Positions 25,606-34,750 of a stretch of DNA of 40,525 bases are shown here, one piece after another. The notes below the pieces were generated by a model. It did not search any database and had not been told where the DNA came from. It saw nothing but the letters and a program-made list of their open reading frames with translations. Source of the DNA: an uncultured beta proteobacterium (lineage in GTDB: Bacteria > Pseudomonadota > Gammaproteobacteria > Burkholderiales > Burkholderiaceae_C); contig CAJAVE010000095.1 in the NCBI GenBank assembly GCA_903945325.1, positions 1 to 40,525 on the forward strand, written 5' to 3'. Position 1 is the stretch's first letter; every line of letters begins with the position of its first letter. The position numbers and the translations under genes are program-made.

Positions 25606-27685
25606 ACCGTTGTCTTTCACGTTAGCCGCCGGAATTTTTTTGCTGCTCATGGTGTGGCACGGCGGTGCCATTGCCGAGTCGGATGCCATTGAACGCATCG
25701 ATGCGATTCAGAGGCTGTCAGAAAAAGACAATGCGCAGGCTCTCAATCAGCTCGTGACTCTGGGGCAGTCGCTTGGATCGGATACCCCCTATCCCATTCG
25801 CCGGGATTACCTGAGCACGTTGATGGACATCCAGGTGGATGCCGCCAAAATGGAAGCGGTTGAAACCTCGGTTACCAACCTGCTGAAATTGGCTCTGGCC
25901 AATAACGACAATAGTGGTGTGGTGCTTGCGACCGCCAAGTCGGCACACATCATGGTCTTGTCTGGCAAAACCGAGGCCGCCCTTGCGCAACTCCTGGCCG
26001 TCGAAGCCATTGCACTGCAAACGGCCGATGCGCGGGCTCTGTGGCATTTTTATTCCACATTGGGCAGCGCACAGTTGACCATGGGACGGTTCGAGGTCGC
26101 GCTGGAAAGCACCCTCAAGAGCCTTCAGGTTGCCAAGGATTACCCCAAACAGGCCAGAACCTTACATCTACGTTCGCTCAACCTGCTGTGCAAGGTCTAC
26201 ATGGCCATGACCAACTGGGACAAAGCTCTGCAAGTCATCGAGGAAGGATTGGTCGTTGCCGACGAAGTCGGCTCCCGCAAACTCCAAGGCACCTTGTACC
26301 TGAATCAGGGCGCCACCCTGGCAAACCTGGGGCGTCCCAAAGCCTCGGTTGAGGCCTATGAGAAAGCACTTCGAATCGGGCAGGACGCCGGTTTGATCGG
26401 GCTACAGGGCACCGCGCTCAACAACATTGGGGACAGTTACCTGATCAGCAAAAACTACCCCAAGGCCGAGGTCTTTGCACGCCAGGCGATGGTTAAGTTC
26501 AAAGAGGCCGGTGAAATGGGTGGAGTCGCCACGGCGAAAAGCAATGTTGGCTTCGCTTTGATGGGGCAAGGCAAAACCCGGGATGGGGCGACCGAGGTGC
26601 GCGCTGCCATTCAGTTCAGCCAGGAGGCTGGCGCGACTACCGATCAGGAAGCTATTTTGGGTGAACTGGGTCGCATGTATGAGCAGGCTGGCCTGTACCG
26701 CGAGGCCGTCGCCACCATCCGCGAGCAGCAAGCACTGACAGTGCAGTTGTTCCGTGCTGACCGCGAAAAATCAGTCGCCACACTGCAGGCTCAGTTTGAC
26801 GCCGTGCAAAGGCAAAAGCAGCTCGAATTGTTGGCTCGCGAAAACAGCCTGAAAGACGCCGAAATCAGCAACCAGCGGCTGCAGAATACCGTCACACTTT
26901 TGGGCGCCGTGGTCACGGTCATGGGGGGTATTTTTGTTTTTTTTCTGTACCGGCGTGTGCGCAAGAGCAACCGGCTGCTGCGTGAGGCCAACAGGCAACT
27001 GGAGTTTCATTCGGTTCGGGATCCAATGACTGGCTTGTTCAATCGCAGGTCTTTCCTGGAGTTGATGGGCAAGCGTTCCGCCGGCTCTGGCAAGACGCGC
27101 CGCGAAGACGACAGCCCAGACGGCCTCATGATTCTGGATATCGACCATTTCAAGAACATCAACGACACGATGGGACATGCGGGTGGCGACGTGGTGCTGG
27201 TCGAGGTTGCCAAACGTTTGCGCAGCACGGTGCGCGACACCGACATGGTTATGCGCTGGGGCGGAGAAGAGTTTTTGATTTACTCCCCCAAGTCCAATGC
27301 AGAACACCTCAAAAGTCTTGCCATACGGGTGCTCAAGGTGGTTGCTGAAACGCCCATTGCGGTCGGGGAAAGGGACATGACCATCACCGTAACGGGCGGC
27401 TTCCTGTCGCTGCCTTTTTCCGGATTGTCTGAAACCGACTGCAATTGGGAAAAGGCCATGCAGATCGCCGACATGGCACTCTACCTGGGCAAGGTCAATG
27501 GCCGCAACCGCGCCTATGGCCTGAACCGCCTGCTGGCCCCTTTTGAGCAGGTCATGCCGGTTCTGGAGCGCGACATCTCTGCGGCATTGAAGGCTGGCAT
27601 GGTGGAGCTGGTCGAGGTGATGGGGCCTGTGTCGAGTCAGGACGAACCCACCGGTAGCGCCAATGGTGAGAGCATCGTGGTATGA
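25598..27685 (+). CDS. Diguanylate cyclase with periplasmic TPR-type sensor
   Basis: The 695-residue protein has an N-terminal signal-like helix (about residues 6-26), a periplasmic region of about 400 residues made of TPR-like helical repeats (clear around 150-375, with LYLNQGATLANLG and ALNNIGDSYLISK), a coiled-coil, a membrane helix (about 434-451) and a C-terminal GGDEF domain. The active-site loop is RWGGEEF and the inhibitory I-site RDTD precedes it by five residues, so it should make cyclic di-GMP with product feedback. ATG 25598 overlaps the exporter stop. TTG 25592, two codons upstream, sits at a better distance from AGGA 25581-25584 and may be the true start. The stop overlaps the next start as ATGA. 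Confidence 0.92.
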   Translation: MVRPLSFTLAAGIFLLLMVWHGGAIAESDAIERIDAIQRLSEKDNAQALNQLVTLGQSLGSDTPYPIRRDYLSTLMDIQVDAAKMEAVETSVTNLLKLALANNDNSGVVLATAKSAHIMVLSGKTEAALAQLLAVEAIALQTADARALWHFYSTLGSAQLTMGRFEVALESTLKSLQVAKDYPKQARTLHLRSLNLLCKVYMAMTNWDKALQVIEEGLVVADEVGSRKLQGTLYLNQGATLANLGRPKASVEAYEKALRIGQDAGLIGLQGTALNNIGDSYLISKNYPKAEVFARQAMVKFKEAGEMGGVATAKSNVGFALMGQGKTRDGATEVRAAIQFSQEAGATTDQEAILGELGRMYEQAGLYREAVATIREQQALTVQLFRADREKSVATLQAQFDAVQRQKQLELLARENSLKDAEISNQRLQNTVTLLGAVVTVMGGIFVFFLYRRVRKSNRLLREANRQLEFHSVRDPMTGLFNRRSFLELMGKRSAGSGKTRREDDSPDGLMILDIDHFKNINDTMGHAGGDVVLVEVAKRLRSTVRDTDMVMRWGGEEFLIYSPKSNAEHLKSLAIRVLKVVAETPIAVGERDMTITVTGGFLSLPFSGLSETDCNWEKAMQIADMALYLGKVNGRNRAYGLNRLLAPFEQVMPVLERDISAALKAGMVELVEVMGPVSSQDEPTGSANGESIVV

Positions 27686-29310
27686 GTTCGCCTACATTGG
27701 ATCGCGTTCTCGATGCGGTATTGCGGGTCGATGACGGGCTTGTCATTCAATACATTTCCGACTCAGGTCTTCGGTGGCTGGGTAGTGCAGCCGCACAGGA
27801 GCGGCCCAAGAATTTTCTTGCTCTATTGCATGAGAACGATGTGGTGCTATTCACAGACGTCTGCAAGGACAAGCCGGACGAATTCTCCTGCGATGTCCGG
27901 GTCAACAAGAACGCAGCCGAGTGCTGGGTCAATGTGCGCGCTTACCGATTGGCCGCTGTGGACCAGTATGTGCTGTGCATCATCGACATTTCACAATGGA
28001 AAACCAATGACGCAGTCTATCGGCACGCTGCAGAACACGATGAGTTGACCGGACTCGCGAACCGGGCCTTTTTTAAGAAAACGGTGGAAGCGCAGTTGCG
28101 TTCGGGCCAGCCCGCATTTTCGATTGCCCTGCTGGACTTGGACGGTTTCAAAAAAGTCAATGACACCTATGGCCATGCGATGGGCGATGCTGTCCTGATC
28201 GAAACGTCCCATCGGCTGACGCGCATCATAACGGCCGATGATGTGCTGGCGCGCTTGGGTGGAGACGAGTTCGTACTGCTATTGCCCGGCCAGGACGCCG
28301 CCATGGCGCATGCGGTAGTCAAGAAGGCGCTGTTGGCCATCGCCAGACCCTTCGATACGGCCCCGCACAATGCCTATCTGGGCGTGAGTATTGGGATCGC
28401 GCAGTTTCCTGATCATGGTGCGGACTACTCCACACTGCTCAAGAACGCCGATACGGCCATGTACCACTCCAAGAATGCCGGCAAGAACCGTGTCAGCATT
28501 TTTGCGGTCAATGATGTCAGTGTCGACTTTTCGCTCAAAGCAGCGATACACAACGGTATCCAGGAAGGAGAGTTTTACCTGGAGTACCAGCCGCAATACG
28601 ATGTGCAGCGCCGGTTGATCGGTGTGGAAGCGCTGATGCGCTGGAACAGTCGCGACTTTGGACGCGTGGTGCCTGACAAATTCATCCCTATCATGGAAGA
28701 GGCTGGCTTGATGCCGTTTCTAGGCAAATGGGCGCTTCGTTACGCATGCCACCAGTTGAAAAAATTCCACCAGAAAATGCCCGGATTTGTCATGTCGGTG
28801 AACGTGTCGCCCGTGCAGTTCGGAGCCGACGGCTTCGACACCCAGGTGGTTGATGCCATCACCGAAACAGGGGTGGATCCAACCACCGTGATTCTGGAAA
28901 TAACGGAATCGACCTTGATGCATAGCCAGGAAAAGACCGAAAGGGCCTTGGCTTTGCTGCGCGAGCGGGGTATTCGTTTCTCGATTGACGATTTTGGTAC
29001 CGGCTTTTCCAGCCTCGCTTATTTGACGCGCCTGCCGGTCTCCAGCATCAAGATTGACAAGGCTTTTGTGCGCGCCATTGAAGAGCAGCGCACGGCCTCG
29101 GTCACCGACAAAAAATTGATCACAGCCATGATCAACCTGGCCCACAGTATTGACCTGAAAGTGGTCGCTGAAGGGGTGGAAAACGAGGCGCAGTTTGAAT
29201 TTCTCAAGCACTCGGGGTGCGATTTGATTCAAGGCTATTTGCTGGGCAAGCCCATGTCGTCTGACGCTATCAGCCGCTTGCTCGAACACCATGTAGGGAC
29301 CCCCGCATGA
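27682..29310 (+). CDS. PAS-GGDEF-EAL protein (c-di-GMP turnover)
   Basis: The 542-residue soluble protein has a short PAS-like N-terminus (about 5-110), a GGDEF domain with intact RLGGDEF (193-197) and an EAL domain with intact catalytic signatures: GVEALMRW (EAL at 316-318), EITEST, SIDDFGTGFSS, IKIDKAFV and VAEGVE. Both cyclase and phosphodiesterase activities are possible. At the I-site position the Arg is replaced (TADD), so product inhibition of the cyclase is probably lost. No membrane segment is present. Start and stop both overlap neighbours as ATGA, so translation is tightly coupled to the TPR cyclase before it and the HDOD gene after it. Confidence 0.94.
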   Translation: MSSPTLDRVLDAVLRVDDGLVIQYISDSGLRWLGSAAAQERPKNFLALLHENDVVLFTDVCKDKPDEFSCDVRVNKNAAECWVNVRAYRLAAVDQYVLCIIDISQWKTNDAVYRHAAEHDELTGLANRAFFKKTVEAQLRSGQPAFSIALLDLDGFKKVNDTYGHAMGDAVLIETSHRLTRIITADDVLARLGGDEFVLLLPGQDAAMAHAVVKKALLAIARPFDTAPHNAYLGVSIGIAQFPDHGADYSTLLKNADTAMYHSKNAGKNRVSIFAVNDVSVDFSLKAAIHNGIQEGEFYLEYQPQYDVQRRLIGVEALMRWNSRDFGRVVPDKFIPIMEEAGLMPFLGKWALRYACHQLKKFHQKMPGFVMSVNVSPVQFGADGFDTQVVDAITETGVDPTTVILEITESTLMHSQEKTERALALLRERGIRFSIDDFGTGFSSLAYLTRLPVSSIKIDKAFVRAIEEQRTASVTDKKLITAMINLAHSIDLKVVAEGVENEAQFEFLKHSGCDLIQGYLLGKPMSSDAISRLLEHHVGTPA

Positions 29311-30599
29311 CTGATCGCAACGCCACGGTTGAACGCCTTTTTGCCGCCATGAAGGGCTCCAAGGGCTTCCCGGCGCAGGAAAAGGCGGTGGTGTCGATGA
29401 TCGGCTCGCTGGGCAATGAGCAGGCTGCTGCCAGCGACATCGTCCAGCATATTGTTCAAGACTTTGCACTGACCCAGAAAGTGCTCAAACTGGCCAATTC
29501 AGCCATGTATGCGCCGTTTTCCGATGGGTCGGGCAGCGTGTCCTCGGCATTGAAAGTGTTGGGCAACGACGCGCTCCTGCACATCGCCTTGAGCACGGCC
29601 ATGGTTACGGATGCCGAATTGCAAAGTGATGAATCCCTCTCCAGGGCCATGCTGTCGTCCGAGTTGGCCCGCAACCTGTGTGCGGGTCGCTTGGAAGACG
29701 TGTCTATTGCAGCCCTGATGTACAACCTGGGCACCATGCTGGCTCACCAGTATTTGTCAGCTGACGCTGCGGCTATCGCGCAGAAAGTGGCAAGCGGTGT
29801 TGATGAGACTTCGGCCGCCACCGAAGTGCTGGGTCTGACGCTGGAGCAGTTGGGTGCCGAAGTGGCGCAGCACTGGCGGTTGCCTCAAAACATCGTGTCG
29901 GTCATCGACGGCACAGGCGATGCCGACCTGGTTGCCATCGCCCGATTTTCGAAGGCTGCGTCCACTCTGATTCACGCCGGCAAGCTCGAAGCAGTGGACC
30001 AGTTGGTGTCCGATCTGGACGCCAGGGGGATTGATAAATCGGGTGTTGGCAGCCTGATTCGGCACAAATCCGAACAGCTCGGTTCGCGCCCAAAATCGGC
30101 CCCAGACGCAAGCAACGAGGAGGTGCTGAACGAATTGTTAGCCGCGCTGGCGGCGGACAAAAAGCAAACCGTGGAGGCCCTGGCGGCGGCCATGTTCCCG
30201 ACCTTTGCCAAGACCTTGCAAACGGCCCACTGCTTGCTGTTCATGCTGACCAGGTCGGGCGACTTTGCGGTGCGCTACGGCTATGGCAAGGGCATTGACG
30301 AGTTGCGCAGCAAACTGCGCATCAGCAAGGATTACCAGCCCACCGCCTTCCATGCCGCCATCAAGAACAATGTCGACGTTTCCATTGCGGATGTGTCGCG
30401 CCTGAAGGTCAGTGCCCTACCGGCTGGATACACAGCGCTGTTGCCCCACGTCAACAAGTTTGTCATCCTGCCAATCGCCAACCGCGGAGTCTCGGGGCTG
30501 GTCTATTGCGACTGGGACAGTGAAACGGTCTTGAGTCCGTCTGAACTGGATGCGGTCAAAAAATTGCGAAGTCTCTTCTTGCCGTTCTTTCCAGCCTGA
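29307..30599 (+). CDS. HDOD domain protein with C-terminal GAF-like region
   Basis: The 430-residue soluble protein carries an HDOD domain (about residues 20-210; KVLKLANSAMY, SVSSALKVLG, AALMYNLGTMLAHQYL), a relative of HD hydrolases that lacks the metal-binding HD pair and usually acts in signalling. Residues about 290-430 resemble a GAF-like domain (LLFMLTRSGDFAVRYGYG, FHAAIKNNVDVSIADV, LPIANRGVSGLVYCD). HDOD proteins often sit beside c-di-GMP enzymes; the role here is inferred from context. The start overlaps the preceding stop (ATGA). It is the last gene of the unit and converges on a large sensor gene with a 16-base gap. Confidence 0.9.
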   Translation: MTDRNATVERLFAAMKGSKGFPAQEKAVVSMIGSLGNEQAAASDIVQHIVQDFALTQKVLKLANSAMYAPFSDGSGSVSSALKVLGNDALLHIALSTAMVTDAELQSDESLSRAMLSSELARNLCAGRLEDVSIAALMYNLGTMLAHQYLSADAAAIAQKVASGVDETSAATEVLGLTLEQLGAEVAQHWRLPQNIVSVIDGTGDADLVAIARFSKAASTLIHAGKLEAVDQLVSDLDARGIDKSGVGSLIRHKSEQLGSRPKSAPDASNEEVLNELLAALAADKKQTVEALAAAMFPTFAKTLQTAHCLLFMLTRSGDFAVRYGYGKGIDELRSKLRISKDYQPTAFHAAIKNNVDVSIADVSRLKVSALPAGYTALLPHVNKFVILPIANRGVSGLVYCDWDSETVLSPSELDAVKKLRSLFLPFFPA

Positions 30600-30615
30600 G
30601 CAGCTTGCGAACCTC

Positions 30616-33600
30616 TCAGGTTACGCCACCCAGCCACGGCAACTCACACCAGGCGGTATCGGGCTGCCAGGTCGCCGCCCAGGCTGGCATCTGCTCGGGT
30701 GGCATGGGCCGGGCAATGCCGTAGCCTTGCGCCAGTTCACACCCCAGGTGCAACAGGGCGGTGCCGTGCTCCACGGTCTCTACCCCCTCGGCAATGACTT
30801 CGCGTTTGAACGCTGCGGCCAAGCCGATGACACCCTGCAAAATCGCCAGGTCATCGGGGTCGTCCAGCATGTCGCGCACAAAGCTCTGATCGATCTTGAG
30901 CAACGCCACGCGCAGGCGCTTCAGGTAGGTGAGCGATGAATAGCCGGTGCCAAAGTCGTCCAATGCAAACTTCACACCCATTTGGGCGCAGTCCTCGATC
31001 ACTTGCGACACCTGCGCCATATCGGCCAGCGCACTGGTCTCCAGCACTTCGAGTTCAATGCAGCCCGGATGCACCTGCGGGTGCCTGGCCAGGATAGCCT
31101 GCAGGCGTTCGACAAAGTCGGCTTGTTGCAGCTGGCGTGCGCCGATGTTGACGCTCACCGGCAGGTCCAGTCCTGAGGCACGCCATGCCGCTATTTGGGT
31201 CAGGGCCGCGCCAATCACCCACTCGCCAACATCCACCGCCATCGGGTTGTCTTCGATGACTGGCAGAAATGTGCCCGGCGGCAGCAGACCGCGCTCTGGA
31301 TGCTGCCACCGGATCAACGCCTCGGCACCAACGACCTGGCCGCTGCGCATGTTGACCTTGGGTTGGTAATGCAGCACGAACTCGCCTCGTGCCAGCGCCA
31401 GGCGGATGCGCTCCAGGCTTTCGTGATGGCCGCGGATACTGCTGTCCTGCTCGGCGTCAAAGACATGGTAACGATTCTTGCCGGCCACTTTGGCCTGGTA
31501 CATGGCCTGATCGGCCTGGCGCAGAAGCTGGTCCGCTTCGATCTCTTGTGTCTGGGGGAAAAAGGTGACGCCCAGGCTGGCCGAAACCTGCAGACTCAGT
31601 TCACCCACCGGCACCGGCAGTGCCGCAGCAGCCAGCAGGCGGTTCAGCAGCGGAACACTGGCAGACGTATCTTCCAGGTCAATCAGTACCGCCACAAACT
31701 CGTCGCCACCCAGGCGCGCCAATGTGTCGCCCTCGCGCAGCGCATCCTTCATGCGCTGCGCCAGCGCAATCAGCACCTGGTCTCCCGCCTCATGCCCATG
31801 GCGGTCGTTGATGGCCTTGAACCCATCCAGGTCAAGGTAGGCCACCGCCAGCTGCTGGCCGCGCCGTTGTGCCTGCGCCATGGCTTGTTGCAGCCGGTCA
31901 GCCAGCAATACGCGATTGGGCAGGTTGGTCAGGGCATCAAAATGGGCAATGTGTTCGAGCTGGCTTTGGTGTTCCTTGATCGCGGTGATGTCAGAGAACA
32001 GGGCGACGAAATGCTGCGCATTGCCCTGCGCATCGCGCACCGCGCTGATGGTTTGCATCACTGCATACACCTCGCCACTCTTGCGGCGGTTCCATATCTC
32101 GCCGCTCCAATAGCCTTCTGTGCTCAGGCTTTGCCAAAGGGCGGCGTAGAACTCGGTCCCCTGGCGACCCGAACTCAGCATGCGCGGGTTTTGCCCCAGG
32201 GACTCTTCACGTGTGTAGCCAGTGATCCGGGTGAATGTAGCGTTGACATCCATGATGTTGGAGTCCGGCCCGGTGATCATGATGGCTTCCCGCGCGTGGG
32301 TGAAGACACCCGCAGCCAGTTGTAGTTTTTCCTGTGCTTGCCTGCGTTCAATGGCGATGCTGGTCAGATTGGCGGTTTGCTCAATGAGGTCGATATCCGC
32401 TTGTACGGGTGTGTGCGGCGCACGGTGGTAAATGGCAAAAGTGCCCAGCACCTGGCCGCTGGTGCCGCGAATCGGCTGGGACCAGCAGGCCCCCAACCCG
32501 GCGCTCGCCGCAAGGTCTTTGTAGGGCGCCCAATAGGGGTGTGTGGAGATATCGGTCACGATGACCCGCTCTCCGGTAAAGGCCGCGGTGCCGCAGGAAC
32601 CCACGCCGACCCCGATTTCAATGCCGTCGAGTGCCGCGTTGTAGAAATCAGGCAGGCTCGGCGCTACGCCCTTGATCAAATGGCGGCCATCAGCGTCGAG
32701 CAACAAGATACTGCACAACATGGCCGGGTGGAGTTCCTCCACACTGCGCACAATGGTTTCAAGCAAGGCCGCAAGGGGCGCATTCGCGGCGAGTTGCTCC
32801 ATGGTGTGCCTGCGAAAATGCTCGTATTGCTCGGCTTGCTTGCGACTGGTGATGTCACTGTTGGTACCGATCATGCGCACCGGTTTGCCATCCGCGTCGC
32901 GCTCCACCACCATGCCGCGCCCCGCGGTCCATTGCCAGCTACCGTCTTTGCACAACATGCGGAACTCCACCGCAGCGCTGCCCGGCTTGCCATCCATATA
33001 CGGCTGCAGTGCGGCATACACGCCTGGTGCGTCGTCGGGGTGAATCCGCTTGGTCCACTCGTCTGCGGTGTCGCCAATTTCATCTTCGGTAAAACCCAGC
33101 ATGGTTTTGTAGCGCGGTGAGTAAAAGGCTTTGCCGGTCTGGATATTCCAGTCCCACAGGCCGTCTCCAGCGCCTTCAATGGCAAATTTCCAGCGTGCTT
33201 CGCTGGCGACGAGTGCCAGCTCGACCCGGTATTTCTCGGTGACATCGCTGAAAACCAGCACGACCCCAACAATCTGGTCCGCCGCATTGCGAATCGGCGC
33301 GGCACTGTCGGCAATCTGGTGCTCGCCCCCGTCTCGCGCCAGCAGCGCGGTGTGGTTGGCCAGGCCCACCACCTTGCCGTGCTCCATCACCAGTTGCACC
33401 GGGTTCTGCGCAGGCAGGCGGGTCTGGGCGCTGATGATGCGAAACACATCGGTCAGGGGTTTGCCCAGCGCATCGGCCAGCGGCCAGGCCGTCAGACGCT
33501 CGGCGGTAGGGTTCATGTGGGTAATCAAACCCGCTGCATCCGTGGCCATGACCGCATCGCCAATGGAATTGAGTGTGATGGCGAGGTTTTGTTCGCTGGC

Positions 33601-34725
33601 CCGCAGCGCTGCTTCACGCTGCGCCCAGGTTTGCAAAATGCGGTTGAAGCCTGTCACCAACTGCCCGATCTCGCCTGGGTGTGTGTCGGGCAGGGGCTGC
33701 TGCGTCGTTTTTGAACCAGCCAGTGCGACCATGGCGTCTGCAGTGTCGCCCAGCGGTGCGAGTTGGTGTTTCAAAACCCACCAGATGAGTATGCCGGTCA
33801 GCAGGGTCAATAGCAGCGTGGCCCAGAGCAGGCGTTTTTGCATGTCGGCAATCGGTGCAAAGGCTTCCTGTGCTGGCAGTATGGTCGCGGCATACCAGCC
33901 CGCGACTGGAATAGCCTTGGCCGCTGACAACTCCAGCACTCCGCGTGAACTGACCGCCACGCCATAGCCTTCGTAGCCCTGCATGTAGCGGTCGTGCATG
34001 GTGTTGAGTCCGGGTGCAGGCAGCGGCTGCATGACGCGGCTGCGGTCGGTGGCCGTGATGAATAGCTGGTGTTGTGGGGCAATCAGGAAATAGCCACCGG
34101 TCTGGCCGTAGCGGCTCTCGGTAATTTTGTCCAGAAAACTGGGCTTACCCAGGTTGGTCACTCCGACGATCACGCCAATCACCTTGCCCTGGGCATCGTG
34201 AATCGGCACAGCGATGGAAAATACAGGTGCTTTCAACTGCTTGCCCATGACCGGCCGGCCAATCACTGATTTGCCCTCTTTGAGCGGGGCCACAATGAAA
34301 TCCCGGTCCATGTAGTTGATGCCGAGGCGATTGGCCGACCGCGGCACGTCGGCGATGGCTGTGCCGTCAAGCCCCGCCACCCAGACCCCGCCGTTGAACA
34401 GCAGCTGCAGCAGCGGGCGTTGCTCCAGCCGGGCCTGCAAGGCCGCAGGGCTATCCATCAAGCTCGCATCCATTTCTTTGGCAACCGTCTCCAACGCCTG
34501 CAGGCGTTCGGTCAGGTCGCCATTGACCTCTTTGGCAACCGCCGTCACCACCGAGAACTGCTGCTCCCCCATCAGGCGCTGCATATCGGCCTGCAAGCTG
34601 CGGCTCACAAAGAGCGACAGCGACCAGATGCCCAGCACAAAAATAGCCAGCGTGAAAACCGTGGCGCGGGTTTTGAGCGACTGCCATGCGGGGATTCTGG
34701 TGCGGGTGCCGTGTTCCATAGTCAC
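30616..34725 (-). CDS. Membrane sensor GGDEF-EAL protein (Cache-HAMP-PAS-PAS-GAF-PAS)
   Basis: The 1369-residue protein has helix 1 (about 22-41), a periplasmic double-Cache sensor (about 45-295), helix 2 (about 298-317), HAMP, PAS (380-500), PAS (508-628), GAF (645-795), PAS (800-918), GGDEF with RLGGDEF (1006-1010) and I-site REGD (997-1000), and EAL with GAEALIRW, EVLETS, LDDFGTG, LKIDQSF and AEGVE. Both domains keep their key residues. The start is GTG 34725, or ATG 34719 two codons on; no clear ribosome-binding sequence is seen. A dispersed palindromic repeat fills the 18-base junction with the upstream sensor gene. Its sensor and PAS-GGDEF regions are close relatives of the broken gene at 37988-40393. 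Confidence 0.95.
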   Translation of the reverse strand: MTMEHGTRTRIPAWQSLKTRATVFTLAIFVLGIWSLSLFVSRSLQADMQRLMGEQQFSVVTAVAKEVNGDLTERLQALETVAKEMDASLMDSPAALQARLEQRPLLQLLFNGGVWVAGLDGTAIADVPRSANRLGINYMDRDFIVAPLKEGKSVIGRPVMGKQLKAPVFSIAVPIHDAQGKVIGVIVGVTNLGKPSFLDKITESRYGQTGGYFLIAPQHQLFITATDRSRVMQPLPAPGLNTMHDRYMQGYEGYGVAVSSRGVLELSAAKAIPVAGWYAATILPAQEAFAPIADMQKRLLWATLLLTLLTGILIWWVLKHQLAPLGDTADAMVALAGSKTTQQPLPDTHPGEIGQLVTGFNRILQTWAQREAALRASEQNLAITLNSIGDAVMATDAAGLITHMNPTAERLTAWPLADALGKPLTDVFRIISAQTRLPAQNPVQLVMEHGKVVGLANHTALLARDGGEHQIADSAAPIRNAADQIVGVVLVFSDVTEKYRVELALVASEARWKFAIEGAGDGLWDWNIQTGKAFYSPRYKTMLGFTEDEIGDTADEWTKRIHPDDAPGVYAALQPYMDGKPGSAAVEFRMLCKDGSWQWTAGRGMVVERDADGKPVRMIGTNSDITSRKQAEQYEHFRRHTMEQLAANAPLAALLETIVRSVEELHPAMLCSILLLDADGRHLIKGVAPSLPDFYNAALDGIEIGVGVGSCGTAAFTGERVIVTDISTHPYWAPYKDLAASAGLGACWSQPIRGTSGQVLGTFAIYHRAPHTPVQADIDLIEQTANLTSIAIERRQAQEKLQLAAGVFTHAREAIMITGPDSNIMDVNATFTRITGYTREESLGQNPRMLSSGRQGTEFYAALWQSLSTEGYWSGEIWNRRKSGEVYAVMQTISAVRDAQGNAQHFVALFSDITAIKEHQSQLEHIAHFDALTNLPNRVLLADRLQQAMAQAQRRGQQLAVAYLDLDGFKAINDRHGHEAGDQVLIALAQRMKDALREGDTLARLGGDEFVAVLIDLEDTSASVPLLNRLLAAAALPVPVGELSLQVSASLGVTFFPQTQEIEADQLLRQADQAMYQAKVAGKNRYHVFDAEQDSSIRGHHESLERIRLALARGEFVLHYQPKVNMRSGQVVGAEALIRWQHPERGLLPPGTFLPVIEDNPMAVDVGEWVIGAALTQIAAWRASGLDLPVSVNIGARQLQQADFVERLQAILARHPQVHPGCIELEVLETSALADMAQVSQVIEDCAQMGVKFALDDFGTGYSSLTYLKRLRVALLKIDQSFVRDMLDDPDDLAILQGVIGLAAAFKREVIAEGVETVEHGTALLHLGCELAQGYGIARPMPPEQMPAWAATWQPDTAWCELPWLGGVT

Positions 34726-34750
34726 TATCGTTTTTATAGCTGCTTACGCA
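34724..34750. repeat. Dispersed palindromic element, copy C (gene junction)
   Basis: Plus strand: ACTAT, 7-base spacer (CGTTTTT), ATAGCT, GCTTACGCA. Read on the minus strand the core GCTATAAAAACGATAG nearly equals copy A. It spans the end of one sensor gene (stop 34744) and the start of the next (34725), and the G-rich/ATTT tail continues into the coding region to about 34780. Confidence 0.5.

Noticed and set aside
30595..30620. CCTGAG-N14-CTCAGG hairpin between the convergent HDOD and sensor genes
   Set aside because: A 6-bp stem with a 14-base loop and no T-run is too weak to call a terminator.
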